Positions 29,312-39,323 of a stretch of 64,000 bases of DNA are shown one piece after another (the stretch's first letter is position 1; each line of letters begins with the position of its first letter). This DNA is from Sphingosinicella terrae. Lineage in GTDB: Bacteria; Pseudomonadota; Alphaproteobacteria; Sphingomonadales; Sphingomonadaceae. The position numbers were made by a program, and so were the translations under genes. The notes beneath the pieces are model-generated. The model saw only the letters and a list, made by a program, of their open reading frames with translations, searched no databases and had not been told where the DNA came from. The DNA lies in the NCBI RefSeq assembly GCF_003347635.1, contig NZ_QDFY01000004.1:310001-374000 (forward strand), given 5' to 3'.

Positions 29312-30019
29312 CTAACTGATCGGGCCGAAATTGAGGCTGAGCTCGCGTCCGCCCCGCGGCACCCCGACATTGGCATTGCTGAAAGCCACCCGCCCGCGCG
29401 GCTGCAGCTCGGACACGGGCGGGGCGAATGACCATGAATAGACGACCCGCCCCTGGGAATCCTTGAGCGCGGCCTGGATCTGCGGGACGCGCTGGACCTC
29501 GTCGGTCTGGTTGACGATCGTTCCCGACACTTCGAGGATGTCGTTGCCTCGCTCGAGCTGACGCGTCTGGGCAGTACCGTCGACGATGCTCAGCCGGTCT
29601 CCCGACTGGACCGGTATGCCCATGCGCGAGCCGAGCTGCGGAAGATCCAGGAACATGATCGCCGCCGTCGCCGCGATCGCCAGAGCGGCGAAGACGATCG
29701 CCGCAATCGTCCACAGGCGCGCGGGATTGCGCCGAGGACGTGCAGGCGGCGCTTCATCGACGGCCTCCTCGCCCTGCTCCCAGCTGGGCGGCGGCTGGAC
29801 CGGCTCCGCCTGCTCGACCGGGGGCGGGGATGTGGAAGACGAAGTCGGCGTAGCCGCCGGGGCCGGGGAAGACCGGGCGGGGACGGCGAGATCGAGCGGC
29901 GGCGGCTCCTGGTACCAGCTGTGCCGGCAGCTTGCGCAGCGCACCTTCCGTCCGGTCGAGCCGATCGCGCTGTCCGGAACGACATAGCGTGTCTGGCAGG
30001 ACGGACAGGTGAGGATCAT
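29312..30019 (-). CDS. Zinc-ribbon membrane protein with DUF3426
   Basis: A 235-residue protein starting with an MJ0042-type zinc ribbon: [20 protein letters not shown] then [12 protein letters not shown] gives four cysteines in two CxxC pairs. A proline- and glutamate-rich linker leads to one membrane helix ([23 protein letters not shown]). The outer domain ([21 protein letters not shown] through [14 protein letters not shown]) is a DUF3426-like beta-sandwich. This domain order is common in Proteobacteria; the function is unknown. It lies upstream of pfk on the same strand (108-base gap) and diverges from ftsE. Confidence 0.85.
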   Translation of the reverse strand: MILTCPSCQTRYVVPDSAIGSTGRKVRCASCRHSWYQEPPPLDLAVPARSSPAPAATPTSSSTSPPPVEQAEPVQPPPSWEQGEEAVDEAPPARPRRNPARLWTIAAIVFAALAIAATAAIMFLDLPQLGSRMGIPVQSGDRLSIVDGTAQTRQLERGNDILEVSGTIVNQTDEVQRVPQIQAALKDSQGRVVYSWSFAPPVSELQPRGRVAFSNANVGVPRGGRELSLNFGPIS

Positions 30020-30177
30020 CGATTGCGCGCGCCCTGGTTTTTCTTGGCGCGTCTAAGCATGGCGAGGGTGCGGCGCGCAAGCAAATGCCGGAATTGGCAG
30101 GATTCGGACGCTTGAAGCCACAGCGGCGGCCGTGCCATGGCTTGCCTGAATGCCGCGGAGCGGCGGGGAGGCGGCGT

Positions 30178-30894
30178 CTGAACGCGACCGGGTCGATCGT
30201 GCAGTTCGAGAATGTTGGACTTCGCTACGGCACCGGAGCGGAGACGCTCTCCGATCTGACCTTCTCTCTCAAGGAAGGCGGCTTCTACTTCCTCACCGGG
30301 CCTTCGGGTGCCGGCAAGACCTCCCTGCTCAAGCTTCTCTATCTTGCCCTGCGGCCGAGCCGCGGCCTGATCCGGCTGTTCGGCGAGGACATCGTGACGA
30401 TGGCGCGGGGGCGGCTGCCCGGATTTCGACGACGGATCGGGGTGGTCTTCCAGGAGTTCAGGCTCGTCCCGCATCTGTCGACCTTCGACAATGTCGCTTT
30501 GCCGCTGCGGGTGGCCGGTGTCGAGGAGCGGGACCTCGAGAAACCGGTCAGCGAGATGCTCGCCTGGGTGGGTCTCGCCGATCGGGCGAGCGCCCGGCCG
30601 GCGACGCTTTCCGGAGGCGAGCAGCAGCGGGTCGCGATCGCCCGCGCCGTGATCGGGCGACCGGAACTGCTGGTGGCGGACGAGCCGACCGGCAATGTCG
30701 ATCCGGAGATGGCCCTGCGGCTGCTCCACCTGTTCGACGCCCTCAACAAGCTGGGGACGACCGTCATCGTCGCCACGCATGACCTCCATCTCCTTGCCCG
30801 GATCCAGCGCGCGGAGATGCTGCGTCTCGATCGCGGCCAAATCGCGGACCCCACCGGGGCGCTGCGCCATCCGCCGCGCCGGCCCGAACCGTGA
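30178..30894 (+). CDS. ftsE: Cell-division ATP-binding protein FtsE, possible CTG start
   Basis: A 238-residue ABC ATPase that pairs with FtsX to control peptidoglycan hydrolases at the septum. Walker A GPSGAGKTSLLKLL, Q-loop VVFQEFRLVPHLS, signature LSGGEQQRVAIARA, Walker B LLVADEPTGNVDPE and the H-loop VIVATHD are all present. No ATG lies near the expected N-terminus. A CTG at 30178 has GGGGAGG (30165-30171) 6 bases upstream and yields LNATGSIVQFENVGLRYG, matching the usual length. The alternative is the GTG at 30199, which lacks a ribosome site. ftsX overlaps the stop by GTGA. Confidence 0.88.
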   Translation: MNATGSIVQFENVGLRYGTGAETLSDLTFSLKEGGFYFLTGPSGAGKTSLLKLLYLALRPSRGLIRLFGEDIVTMARGRLPGFRRRIGVVFQEFRLVPHLSTFDNVALPLRVAGVEERDLEKPVSEMLAWVGLADRASARPATLSGGEQQRVAIARAVIGRPELLVADEPTGNVDPEMALRLLHLFDALNKLGTTVIVATHDLHLLARIQRAEMLRLDRGQIADPTGALRHPPRRPEP

Positions 30895-31787
30895 AGGGCG
30901 GAGTCCGACGTTTCGGCGCCGCGGAGCGGGGCCTGCTTCCCGAGGGTCGGGTGGCGGGACCGATGCCGTGGGTGATTGCGATCATGATGTTCCTGACCGT
31001 GCTCGCCGCCGCCGCCGGGATCGGACTGGCAGGCGCGGCGTCCCGGCTGGACGACCAGATAGGCGGCCGGGTCACCATCCAGATCGTCGAAGCGAATTCC
31101 GACCTGCGCGACCGTCAGGCCGCGGCCGCCGCCGAAGCGGCACGCGCCGTGCCCGGAGTGGTGGCGGTCGATCCGGTCTCCCGGGAGGAGATCGAGCGGC
31201 TGCTGGAGCCGTGGATCGGGCCGGCCTCACTCGGCAGCGACATCCCCGTACCGGCCCTCATCGATGTCGACCTGTCGCCGCAGGCGCGTGGGCGGCTGGA
31301 CGCCCTGCGCGCCGCCGTCGTGGGGGCGGCGCCCGCGGCGCGGGTCGATGACAATGCGCAATGGCTGGCGCCGCTCGCCAGTCTCATCGTCGCGCTGCAA
31401 TGGCTCGCCGGCGGGCTGGTCCTGCTGATGGTCGGCGCCACGGCGGCGACGGTTGTTCTCGCCGCGCGTGCGGCGCTGGACACGCATCGGGGGACGATCG
31501 AGATCCTTCATCTGATGGGAGCGACCGACCTACAGGTCGCTCGTCTGTTTCAGCGGCGGATCGCGCTCGATGCCCTGTTCGGGGGGCTGGTCGGCTTCCT
31601 CCTCGCCGGAGCGGTGCTGCTGACGATCGGGCGGCGGCTGACCGCGCTCGGCTCCGAGCTGCTCGGATCGGCCGCCATCGCGCCGGAAGGCTGGGCCCTG
31701 CTCTTCGCCCTGCCGGTGTTCGGGGTCCTGCTCGCTTTGCTGGTGGCGCGCATCACCATCCTTCGTGCGTTGGGGCGATTGCTGTGA
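30891..31787 (+). CDS. ftsX: Cell-division protein FtsX
   Basis: A 298-residue integral membrane partner of FtsE. It has one N-terminal helix (MPWVIAIMMFLTVLAAAAGIG), an extracytoplasmic domain (about residues 55-150) containing the VVAVDPVSREEIERLLEPW block, then three C-terminal helices with the conserved THRGTIEILHLMGATDLQVARLFQ cytoplasmic segment. The GTG start overlaps the ftsE TGA, and the stop overlaps the next GTG, so three genes are chained by 4-base overlaps. Confidence 0.9.
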   Translation: MKGGVRRFGAAERGLLPEGRVAGPMPWVIAIMMFLTVLAAAAGIGLAGAASRLDDQIGGRVTIQIVEANSDLRDRQAAAAAEAARAVPGVVAVDPVSREEIERLLEPWIGPASLGSDIPVPALIDVDLSPQARGRLDALRAAVVGAAPAARVDDNAQWLAPLASLIVALQWLAGGLVLLMVGATAATVVLAARAALDTHRGTIEILHLMGATDLQVARLFQRRIALDALFGGLVGFLLAGAVLLTIGRRLTALGSELLGSAAIAPEGWALLFALPVFGVLLALLVARITILRALGRLL

Positions 31788-32323
31788 TCCGCTTCCTGTT
31801 CCGCCTCGTCGCATTGGCGCTCTTGCTCTACGCGCTCGGCTATGCCGTCTTCGCCGTCCTGCTGCCGCGGCCGGCCGGCGACGAGCGGACCGAGGCCGTC
31901 GTCGTCCTGACCGGCGGCAGCGGGCGGCTCGAACGAGGCTTCGACCTCGTCCAGCGGGGGGTCGCGCCGCATATGCTCATTTCCGGCGTCGATCGGACGG
32001 TGCGGCCGGTCGAGCTCGCCGCGGCCTATGACGTCGATCCGCAGCTGATCGAATGCTGCGTCTCGCTCGGGCGCGAATCGTTCGACACCCGCTCCAATGC
32101 CGACGAGGTCGCCCGGTGGGTAGAGCGCCGGAACGTCCGGTCGATCCGGCTCGTCACCAACGACCTGCACATGCCCCGCGCGTACTACGAGCTGCGCAAG
32201 CGGATGGGGAATGATTTCGACATCCTCGTCGACGCGGTCCCCACCGAGCCGAGCTTCGGTGCCATCTACCTTGAATATAACAAATATCTTCTCGGCCGCG
32301 CGGCCGACCTGATCGGCATATGA
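31784..32323 (+). CDS. YdcF/ElyC-type DUF218 membrane protein
   Basis: A 179-residue DUF218 protein. An N-terminal helix (FLFRLVALALLLYALGYAVFAVLL) precedes a DUF218 domain with EAVVVLTGGSGRLERGFDLV, PHMLISGVD, ESFDTRSNADEVARWV, and IRLVTNDLHMPRAYYEL. Relatives include ElyC and SanA, which act in envelope maintenance. The GTG at 31784 overlaps the ftsX stop; the open frame extends further upstream but that part is an ftsX shadow. Position between ftsX and plsC suggests an envelope role, which is inference. Confidence 0.82.
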   Translation: MIRFLFRLVALALLLYALGYAVFAVLLPRPAGDERTEAVVVLTGGSGRLERGFDLVQRGVAPHMLISGVDRTVRPVELAAAYDVDPQLIECCVSLGRESFDTRSNADEVARWVERRNVRSIRLVTNDLHMPRAYYELRKRMGNDFDILVDAVPTEPSFGAIYLEYNKYLLGRAADLIGI

Positions 32324-32333
32324 GGCGGGTGCG

Positions 32334-33026
32334 TTGAACTGGCTCCGCTCGGCGCTTTTCGCCTTCTTCTTCTACGGCTGGACCGTCTTTGCCGTGCTCC
32401 TGTCCTTCCCGATAAGCCTGCTCGGGACAGCCGCGATCCGTGGCTGGGCTCACGGCTGGGTGCGTTATCATCGTGTCTGCGCCGCGATCTTTCTCGGTAT
32501 CCGGACCCGGATCGAAGGCGCTCCTCCATCCGGGCCGGTTCTCGTCGCCGCCAAGCATCAGTCGATGTTCGAGACTTTCGAGATCATGCTGATGCTCCGC
32601 GAGCCGGCGGTGGTGCTGAAGCGCGAGCTCGCGGACATTCCCTTCTGGGGTTGGGTGGTCCGCCGCTATGGCGTCATCCCGGTCGACCGCGCGGGAGGCG
32701 CGCCCGCGCTGCGGCGGATGATGCGCGCTGCCGAGGCCGCGATCGGCGAAGGGCGACCGATCGTCATCTTCCCCGAAGGGACGCGCGTGCCCCCGGGCCA
32801 GAAGCCGCCGCTCCAGTCGGGTTTTGCCGGCCTCTATCGTGCGCTGCGCCTGCCCGTCTGTCCCGTGGCCATCGACAGCGGGCGGCTGTGGCCCCGCCAT
32901 CGCTTCATCAAGCGGCCGGGAATCATCACCTTCCGTTTCGGCGAACCGCTGCCGCCCGGTCTGCCGCGGGGCGAGATCGAGGCGAAGGTCCATGAAGCCA
33001 TCAACGTTCTGGAACCTTCCTCATGA
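32334..33026 (+). CDS. plsC: 1-acyl-sn-glycerol-3-phosphate acyltransferase
   Basis: A 230-residue PlsC that acylates lysophosphatidic acid to phosphatidic acid at the membrane. An N-terminal hydrophobic segment leads to motif I, KHQSMFETF. Here the expected HX4D is HX4E (Glu for Asp), a substitution I believe occurs in other alphaproteobacteria. Motif III IFPEGTRVPPG and the downstream PVAIDSGRLW are standard. It begins with TTG at 32334, 10 bases after the previous stop. Its stop overlaps the next ATG (ATGA). Confidence 0.87.
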   Translation: MNWLRSALFAFFFYGWTVFAVLLSFPISLLGTAAIRGWAHGWVRYHRVCAAIFLGIRTRIEGAPPSGPVLVAAKHQSMFETFEIMLMLREPAVVLKRELADIPFWGWVVRRYGVIPVDRAGGAPALRRMMRAAEAAIGEGRPIVIFPEGTRVPPGQKPPLQSGFAGLYRALRLPVCPVAIDSGRLWPRHRFIKRPGIITFRFGEPLPPGLPRGEIEAKVHEAINVLEPSS

Positions 33027-34087
33027 CCCCGCCGCTGGGCGTGATCGAAGGCTTTTTCGGCCTGCCGTGGAGCTGGCCGGAGCGCCGGGACGTGGTCGCC
33101 TTCCTCGGTCGGCGCGGCTACGGCTTCTATCTCTACGCGCCGAAGGCGGATCCCTGGCTGCGGCGGCACTGGCAGCAGCCTTATCCGCAGGAGATGCTCG
33201 GCGAGCTCGCCGCCTTCGGCCAAGCCTGCCGCGCCATGGACGTGCGGCTCGGTGTCGGACTCAGTCCGTTCGAGCTCCATCTTCACCCGGACACGGACTG
33301 GCGGGCGCCGCTCGCCGCGAAGCTTGCGGAGCTCGACACTGCCGAAATCCAGGATCTCGCCATCCTGTTCGACGACATGCGCGGCGACATCCCTGAGCTC
33401 GCCGAGCGGCAGGCGGCGATCGTCCATTTCGCCGCGGAGCGCAGCCGGGCCACCCGTATCATCTGCTGCCCTTCTTATTATTCGGACGACCCCATCCTCG
33501 ATCTCGCCTTCGGGACCCGCCCTCCTTCCTACCTCGAGGCGCTGGGACGCCGGCTCGACCCCGCCATCGAGATCATGTGGACGGGGGAGGAAGTCGTGAG
33601 CCGGGAAATCTCGCCTGGCCATCTCGTGCGGATCGGCGAGGCGATCGGCCGCAAGCCGTTCCTCTGGGACAATTATCCGGTCAATGACGGCGCCCGCATG
33701 TCGCAGCATCTCCATCTGCGAGGATTTTCCGGCCGCCCGGCGGCGATCGGGGCCCATCTGTCGGCGCACGGCATCAATCTCGCCTCGCAGCCGCGGTTGA
33801 GCCGGATACCCGCCTTGACCCTGGTGGAAAGCTACGCCCGCGGCGAAGCCTATGAATATGGCGCCGCGTTCGATCGTGCCGCCGCCGAGGTGCTGGGCGA
33901 GGAACTCGCCGCGCGGCTGCGGCGCGACCTGCTCAGCCTGCAGGATCGGGGCCGAGACCGGCTGGGCGAGCGGCGGGTGACGCTGCGCGAGCGTTATGCC
34001 GCCTTCGACCATCCCGCCGCCGCCGAGGTCGTCGCCTGGTTGGACGGGCAGTGGGAGGTCACGGACGAGCTCGTCCAGACCCAGTGA
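33023..34087 (+). CDS. GH84 (O-GlcNAcase-like) beta-N-acetylglucosaminidase domain protein
   Basis: A 354-residue protein closely matching the catalytic domain of glycoside hydrolase family 84, the family of animal O-GlcNAcase and bacterial NagJ-type enzymes. Matching blocks are GVIEGFFGLPWSWPER, YGFYLYAPKADPWLRRHW, the catalytic acid pair in ILFDDMRGD (Asp117-Asp118), EIMWTGEEVVSREIS and LWDNYPVNDGARMSQHLHL. No signal peptide or accessory modules are visible, so it is probably cytoplasmic. The ATG overlaps the plsC stop in ATGA. The native substrate in this setting is unknown; a cell-wall or glycolipid GlcNAc is possible. Confidence 0.85.
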   Translation: MTPPLGVIEGFFGLPWSWPERRDVVAFLGRRGYGFYLYAPKADPWLRRHWQQPYPQEMLGELAAFGQACRAMDVRLGVGLSPFELHLHPDTDWRAPLAAKLAELDTAEIQDLAILFDDMRGDIPELAERQAAIVHFAAERSRATRIICCPSYYSDDPILDLAFGTRPPSYLEALGRRLDPAIEIMWTGEEVVSREISPGHLVRIGEAIGRKPFLWDNYPVNDGARMSQHLHLRGFSGRPAAIGAHLSAHGINLASQPRLSRIPALTLVESYARGEAYEYGAAFDRAAAEVLGEELAARLRRDLLSLQDRGRDRLGERRVTLRERYAAFDHPAAAEVVAWLDGQWEVTDELVQTQ

Positions 34088-34090
34088 GCC

Positions 34091-35137
34091 TCAGCCGAGC
34101 CATTTCACCCAGGCGCCGTGGGGATGGGTCCAGGCGAGCAGGCGATCCTCACCCGGCCACGTCCGCAGCCTGAGGCTGAATTCGGGCTCTTCCGGCATCT
34201 TCTCCATCCGAAGCCAGGCGACCGGAGCCTCGACGCTGGCCTGACGCCCCGCCGCTTCGAGGCGAGCGACGATGCGCGCCTGACTCTCCGGGGGGAAATA
34301 GACGAAGGCGACCGAGTGGAGGACGACGCGCAGACAGCCGGGTTCAGGGGCGGCCTCGAGATTCTGCTCGATCCACAAGGCGGCATCGCCCTGCTCGACC
34401 GGCGGCCGATCATGCCGCGCCACCTCGAGCGCCGCCGTGAGTGCGGAGAGCCGGTCCTGCTGATCGGGCCAGACGTAAGCGAGCAAACGCTCGCCACCCG
34501 TCGTCGGGTCGACGGGGGAAAGGTCGACCCCCGCACGGGCGGTGACGGCGATGGCGGTCGCGGGTGGCGGCGCACCCGTCCACGTCGGCCGAATTCGAAC
34601 GGGCGAGGCTTGATCGCCGACCAAGGTACCGCCGAGGTCGTAGGCGTAACGGTCCAGCTGCAGGTTGAGCCCCGCGCTGGCGCCGAGCTCGAGCAGGCGG
34701 AGGGGCAAGCCGAAATGGGCCAAGGCGCTGAGCAGGCCGCCCATCAGGGGGGCCGAGCGGCCGATCTCGTTCGTCTGCGGTGGCTGATCGAGCCAGGAGT
34801 CGAGCCGCTCCCCCTGCTCGGCCAACGCCCGCTGCAGCGCCTCCGCGAGAACCGCCCGATCCGGCAGTGGAGCCGGCGGATAAAGAAGGCCGAGCTCCGG
34901 GACGATTCCCGCACGGACGAGGAAATGCAGGCCTCCGCAAAGCCGCAACGCCGGCGCGTCCTTCTCCGGGTCGCCGGGCCAAGCCAGGAGGCGGCGGCCT
35001 ATCGCCGTCCCGCCGTCGATAAGCTCGCCGAGCACCCGGCAAAGCCGCGCCGTGAACGATGATCCCAGCCGATCGCACCATTCGGCCTGCAGCTCGAAAG
35101 CCCGGCGCACCGGGTGGGCCGAAGCCCCTTCAGGCAC
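34091..35137 (-). CDS. DUF2332 family protein
   Basis: A 348-residue DUF2332 protein of unknown function. Visible signatures are QAEWCDRLGSSFTARLC, the central TNEIGRSAPLMGGLL, the glycine-rich LRLLELGASAGLNLQLDRYAY (reminiscent of an SAM-binding site), VWPDQQDRLSAL and VVLHSVAFVYFP. The start is the GTG at 35135-35137, whose reading overlaps the last 8 bases of pheT; upstream in-frame sequence is pheT shadow. It may be translationally coupled to pheT. It converges on the GH84 gene with 3 bases between stops. Confidence 0.8.
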   Translation of the reverse strand: MPEGASAHPVRRAFELQAEWCDRLGSSFTARLCRVLGELIDGGTAIGRRLLAWPGDPEKDAPALRLCGGLHFLVRAGIVPELGLLYPPAPLPDRAVLAEALQRALAEQGERLDSWLDQPPQTNEIGRSAPLMGGLLSALAHFGLPLRLLELGASAGLNLQLDRYAYDLGGTLVGDQASPVRIRPTWTGAPPPATAIAVTARAGVDLSPVDPTTGGERLLAYVWPDQQDRLSALTAALEVARHDRPPVEQGDAALWIEQNLEAAPEPGCLRVVLHSVAFVYFPPESQARIVARLEAAGRQASVEAPVAWLRMEKMPEEPEFSLRLRTWPGEDRLLAWTHPHGAWVKWLG

Positions 35138-37505
35138 GCAGCGTCGCGCCGAGCTTCCTCGCCGCGGCAATGATCCGCTCGGAGATAGCCTTCAATTCCT
35201 CCTCGGTGAAGCTCCGCTCGGCGGGCTGCAGCGTCACCTCGACGGCGATCGACTTGAGGCCCTCGCCTATTCCCGGACCGGCGAAGACGTCGAACAGGCC
35301 GACGGCCGCGATTGCCGCCTTGTCGGCCCCACGGACGGCGCGCACCAGCCGATCCGCCGGAAGATCCTCCGCGACGACGAAGGCGAAGTCGCGCTTCACC
35401 GCCTGGAGGGCCGGAGGCGCATAGGCGCTGCGCCTGTGGCCGCTGCCGCGCCTCGGGGGGACGGCGTCGAGATAGACCTCGGCGGCGACGACCGGACCTT
35501 CGATGTCGAAAGCACGCAGCAGCCGCGGATGAAGCGCGCCGAACTCGGCGAGCACGTTCTTCGGTCCGAGCGCGAGGCGGCCCGACCGGCCGGGATGATA
35601 GATTCCGGCCGCGTCGCCGAGTACTTGCAGATTTTCGACGGGGGCGCCGGCGGCGGCGAGCAGGGCGATCGCCTCAGCCTTGGCATCGAAGGCGTCGAAA
35701 GGCTGGACCTTGCCCGTCCGCCAGTGGCGTCCGCTACGGGTGCCGGCCAGGACGAGTCCAAGCGTGGGATGCTCGCTCGCGCCGAGATAGCGCCGGCCGA
35801 CCTCGAACAGCCGGATGCCCTCGGCGCCGCGGGCGAGGTTGCGCCGGGCGGCGGCGAGCAGGCCCGGCAACAGCGACGGGCGCATCGCCTTCATGTCCTC
35901 GCTGATGGGATTGGCGAGGACCCAGGCCGAGCCGCCGAACGGTTCCGCCTCCGCCTCCGAGATGAAGCTCCAGGTGACGGCCTCGTTGAGGCCGCGCGAC
36001 GCGGCGGTACGGCGGACGCTGCGTTCCAGCTTCTGCTCTGGCGTGGCCGTCGGCCGGGCAACGCCGGGGGCTCGGCGAAGCGGTGTCGACGGCACCTTGT
36101 CGAAGCCATGGATCCGCGCGACCTCCTCGACGATATCGGCAGCGCCGTCGACATCGCGACGCCATGACGGCACCCGGATTTCCCACGGTTGGCCCCGGCT
36201 GACGACGAAGCCGAGCCGACCGAGTATCTCCGCCTGCCGATCCTCCTCGACGTCGACCCCGGCCAGCTCGGCGCAGCGCTCGGGCCGGTAGGTGACGATC
36301 CGTTCCGCGCGCGGTGGCTCGCCGGCCAGGATCGGCTCCGAGGCCTCGCCGCCGGCAAGCTCCAGCGCCATGGCGGTAGCCAGAGCGAGGCCTTCGTCGA
36401 GGAAGCACGGATCGACGCCGCGCTCGAATCGGCTTCGGGCGTCCGAGGTCAGCGCCAGCTTCTGCCCGGTGCGCGCGATATGAGCTGGATCGAAATAGGC
36501 GCACTCGATGACGATGTCGGTGGTTGCGTCGGTGACGCCGCTATGCTCGCCGCCCATGATCCCGCCAATGTCGTGAACGCCGCGATCGTCGGCGATCACC
36601 GTCATGGTCTCGTCGAGGCGGTAGGTCTTGCCGTTGAGGGCGAGCATTTCCTCCCCGTCGCAGGCGCGGCGTGCCACCAGCGCCCCCTTGAGCTTGGCGA
36701 GGTCGTAGACGTGGAGCGGCCGGCCGTAGCTCAGCATGATGTAATTGGTCATGTCGACCAACGCGCTGATCGGACGCTGCCCGGCCGCCTTGAGGCGCTG
36801 CTGGAGCCAGTCCGGCGAAGGTCCGTTGCGAACGCGCTTTATCACCCGCCCGTAGAAAGCGGGGCACCCTTCGGGATCGTCGGTGCGGATCTCGATCGGG
36901 CAGGGGAAGGTGCCGACGATGTCGGGCACCTGCACCGGCCTCAACGTGCCGAGCCCCGCCGCGGCGAGGTCGCGGGCGATGCCGTGCACACCCATCGCGT
37001 CCTGGCGATTGGGCGTGATCGCGACGTCGATGACCGGATCGTCGAGGCCGGCATAGTCGGCGAAGCTGGCGCCGACCGGCGCGTCCGCCGCCAGCTCGAT
37101 GATCCCTTCATGGGCATCGCCAAGTTCGAGCTCGCGGATCGAGCACATCATGCCGCGGCTCTCGACGCCGCGGATCGCGGCGACCTTCAAGGTGAGATCG
37201 CTGCCGGGAACATAGGCGCCCGGCGCGCCGAACACGCCCTTGAGCCCCGCCCGGGCATTGGGCGCGCCGCAGACGACCTGGATCGCCTCGCCGGTGCCGG
37301 CATCCACGCTGAGCACCTGGAGCTTGTCGGCCTGGGGATGCGGCGCCGCCGTCAGGACTTCGGCGACGACGAAAGGGCGGAGCCTGTCGGCCGGGTTCTC
37401 GACCCCTTCGACCTCGAGCCCGACCGCGGTGAGCGTCTCGACGATCTGCTCGACGCCCGCATCGGTGTCGAGATGCTCCTTCAGCCAGGAGAGGGTGAAC
37501 TTCAT
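35130..37505 (-). CDS. pheT: Phenylalanyl-tRNA synthetase beta subunit
   Basis: A 791-residue PheT, which with PheS forms the alpha2-beta2 enzyme charging tRNA-Phe. The N-terminus [21 protein letters not shown] is typical. The EMAP/tRNA-binding-like region contains [12 protein letters not shown], the B3/B4 editing domain contains [15 protein letters not shown], and the C-terminal ferredoxin-like anticodon domain ends in [22 protein letters not shown]. The ATG at 37505 overlaps the pheS stop in ATGA. The longer open frame reading back through pheS is a shadow. Confidence 0.94.
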   Translation of the reverse strand: MKFTLSWLKEHLDTDAGVEQIVETLTAVGLEVEGVENPADRLRPFVVAEVLTAAPHPQADKLQVLSVDAGTGEAIQVVCGAPNARAGLKGVFGAPGAYVPGSDLTLKVAAIRGVESRGMMCSIRELELGDAHEGIIELAADAPVGASFADYAGLDDPVIDVAITPNRQDAMGVHGIARDLAAAGLGTLRPVQVPDIVGTFPCPIEIRTDDPEGCPAFYGRVIKRVRNGPSPDWLQQRLKAAGQRPISALVDMTNYIMLSYGRPLHVYDLAKLKGALVARRACDGEEMLALNGKTYRLDETMTVIADDRGVHDIGGIMGGEHSGVTDATTDIVIECAYFDPAHIARTGQKLALTSDARSRFERGVDPCFLDEGLALATAMALELAGGEASEPILAGEPPRAERIVTYRPERCAELAGVDVEEDRQAEILGRLGFVVSRGQPWEIRVPSWRRDVDGAADIVEEVARIHGFDKVPSTPLRRAPGVARPTATPEQKLERSVRRTAASRGLNEAVTWSFISEAEAEPFGGSAWVLANPISEDMKAMRPSLLPGLLAAARRNLARGAEGIRLFEVGRRYLGASEHPTLGLVLAGTRSGRHWRTGKVQPFDAFDAKAEAIALLAAAGAPVENLQVLGDAAGIYHPGRSGRLALGPKNVLAEFGALHPRLLRAFDIEGPVVAAEVYLDAVPPRRGSGHRRSAYAPPALQAVKRDFAFVVAEDLPADRLVRAVRGADKAAIAAVGLFDVFAGPGIGEGLKSIAVEVTLQPAERSFTEEELKAISERIIAAARKLGATLRA

Positions 37506-38620
37506 GCCCCCACTCCCCCGCTGAGCGTCGGCACGTCGAGCGCCGAGAAGCCGTAATGTCGGAGCCAGCGTATGTCGCCGTCGAAGAAGGCGCGCAGATC
37601 GTCCATGCCATATTTGAGCATGGCGAGCCGATCGATGCCGCAGCCGAAGGCGAAGCCCTGCCATTCGTCGGGATCGAGGCCGCAATTGGCGATGACCTTC
37701 GGATGGACCATGCCCGAGCCGAGCAGCTCCATCCATTTCTCGGTGCCGCCGAGGACGCGGCGCCCCTTCTCCATATGGTAGCCGACGTCGACCTCGGCCG
37801 ACGGCTCGGTGAAGGGGAAGTAGCTCGGCCGCATCCTGAGAACGATGTCGTCGCGCTCGAAGAAGGCGGTGAGGAAGGTCTCCAGCGTCCATTTGAGATG
37901 GCCGAGGGTGATGCCGCGATCGATCACCAGCCCCTCGACTTGGTGGAACATCGGCGTGTGGGTGGCATCGCTGTCGGACCGGTAGGTGCGGCCCGGCATG
38001 ATCGCGTAGATGGGCAGTTCCTGGCGCTGCATGAGCCGGATCTGCACCGGCGACGTATGCGTGCGCAGCAGCATGCGCCGATCGCCTTCCGCGCCAGCGC
38101 CGGCCGGCCCGGCAGTCTCGCCCTGCTCGAAATAGAAGGTGTCGTGCATCGCCCGCGCCGGGTGGCTTTCGGGGATGTTGAGCGCGGTGAAATTGTGCCA
38201 GTCGTCCTCGATCTCGGGGCCAGTGGCGACCGAGAAGCCGAGGTCGGAGAAGATCTCGGCCAACTCGTCCATCACCTGGCTGACCGGATGGATCGTGCCC
38301 TGCGCTCCCGTGTCGACCGGCAGCGTCATGTCGAGCGTCTCGGTGGCGAGACGCCGGTCGAGCTCGGCCGCCTCGAGCGCGGCCTTGCGGGCGGCGAGCG
38401 CCTCGGTGACCGCCTCGCGCAGCGCGTGGATCCGGGGCCCCTCGGTCTGGCGCTGCTCGGGGGTCATCGCGCCGAGCGTCTTCAGGAGCTGGGTCACCGC
38501 GCCCTGCTTGCCGAGCGCGGCGACGCGCTCCGTTTCGAGGGCCGGCAGGTCCGCCGCCGCGCCGATCCGGCCGAGCCACTCGCCGCGCAGCGTGTCCAGT
38601 TGATGTGTATCGCTTGCCAT
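37502..38620 (-). CDS. pheS: Phenylalanyl-tRNA synthetase alpha subunit
   Basis: A 372-residue catalytic class II subunit. It has the N-terminal coiled coil (residues 1-90), motif 1 region [30 protein letters not shown], motif 2 [19 protein letters not shown] and the C-terminal [25 protein letters not shown] with the A294-type pocket GFAFGCG. pheT follows with a 4-base overlap. I saw no Phe-rich leader peptide or attenuator upstream. Confidence 0.94.
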   Translation of the reverse strand: MASDTHQLDTLRGEWLGRIGAAADLPALETERVAALGKQGAVTQLLKTLGAMTPEQRQTEGPRIHALREAVTEALAARKAALEAAELDRRLATETLDMTLPVDTGAQGTIHPVSQVMDELAEIFSDLGFSVATGPEIEDDWHNFTALNIPESHPARAMHDTFYFEQGETAGPAGAGAEGDRRMLLRTHTSPVQIRLMQRQELPIYAIMPGRTYRSDSDATHTPMFHQVEGLVIDRGITLGHLKWTLETFLTAFFERDDIVLRMRPSYFPFTEPSAEVDVGYHMEKGRRVLGGTEKWMELLGSGMVHPKVIANCGLDPDEWQGFAFGCGIDRLAMLKYGMDDLRAFFDGDIRWLRHYGFSALDVPTLSGGVGA

Positions 38621-38663
38621 GTTGCGCCCCTATGGAGAAGGAAGGCGGATGAAAAGCCCCGGC

Positions 38664-39236
38664 TCAGGGCATGCCGGGCGCGAGACTCAGGTCCGCCTCC
38701 TCCATGGCCCTCATCCGGCGAGTGTTGCAGATCGTCATCTTGTCGAAGAGGGGGTGCCCGGCGAACAGGTCCGCGGATCGGGACATCACCGCCTGGTTGA
38801 ATTCCTCGAATGGATAATTGCGCGCGATCGACGCGAGCTCCGCCCGCTCGCTTTCGCTCAGGGCGCGGGCGCCGCCCTCGCGCTCGGTGAGTGCCCGCGT
38901 CCGCTCGAAGTCCGCGCTCTCGTAGAAAGCGACGAGCCGCCCCAGCGTTTCCTCTCCCAGGCTGCGGGCGATCTCTCGCAAGGTTGTCCGCGACAGTTCG
39001 GCCTGAATCGGGGCGACGCAGGCGGCCTCCATCTCCATCAGCCGTCGGACCTCCGCCTCGCGACCCGGATTGGCCGCCTCGAGAGCGGCGACGATCGCGG
39101 CGTCCGGTCCTTCCCGCGGTTCCCGGTCGGCGGGAACCACCGCCATGAAACGGTCGACCAGGGCGTCATCGGCCAAAGCGGCGGGTTCGGTCTGAAAGAC
39201 GAACAGGGCACCGAGCAGAATCGGAAAAATCGTCAT
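38664..39236 (-). CDS. Hypothetical exported protein (DUF2059-like)
   Basis: A 190-residue protein starting MTIFPILLGALFVFQTEPAALA, a likely signal peptide. The mature region is helical and charged, with two cysteines (AACVAPIQAEL and TICNTRRM). A block TTLREIARSLGEETLGRLVAFYES is reminiscent of DUF2059, where a last helix plus LxxFYxSxxG is typical, but the match is partial. It lies upstream of pheS on the same strand, with a 43-base gap, and diverges from the DUF5996 gene. Confidence 0.6.
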   Translation of the reverse strand: MTIFPILLGALFVFQTEPAALADDALVDRFMAVVPADREPREGPDAAIVAALEAANPGREAEVRRLMEMEAACVAPIQAELSRTTLREIARSLGEETLGRLVAFYESADFERTRALTEREGGARALSESERAELASIARNYPFEEFNQAVMSRSADLFAGHPLFDKMTICNTRRMRAMEEADLSLAPGMP

Positions 39237-39323
39237 CGGGGCTTTCCGGGGATCAGGAAGGCGCAGACCCTGCGCATCCGCCGGGTGATTGTCTAGCGGG
39301 GCAGCGGCGGATAGGCTGCCGCC

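Noticed and set aside
38621-38663. Attenuator or leader peptide controlling pheST
   Set aside because: No Phe-rich leader frame or terminator/antiterminator pair is seen in the 43-base gap.
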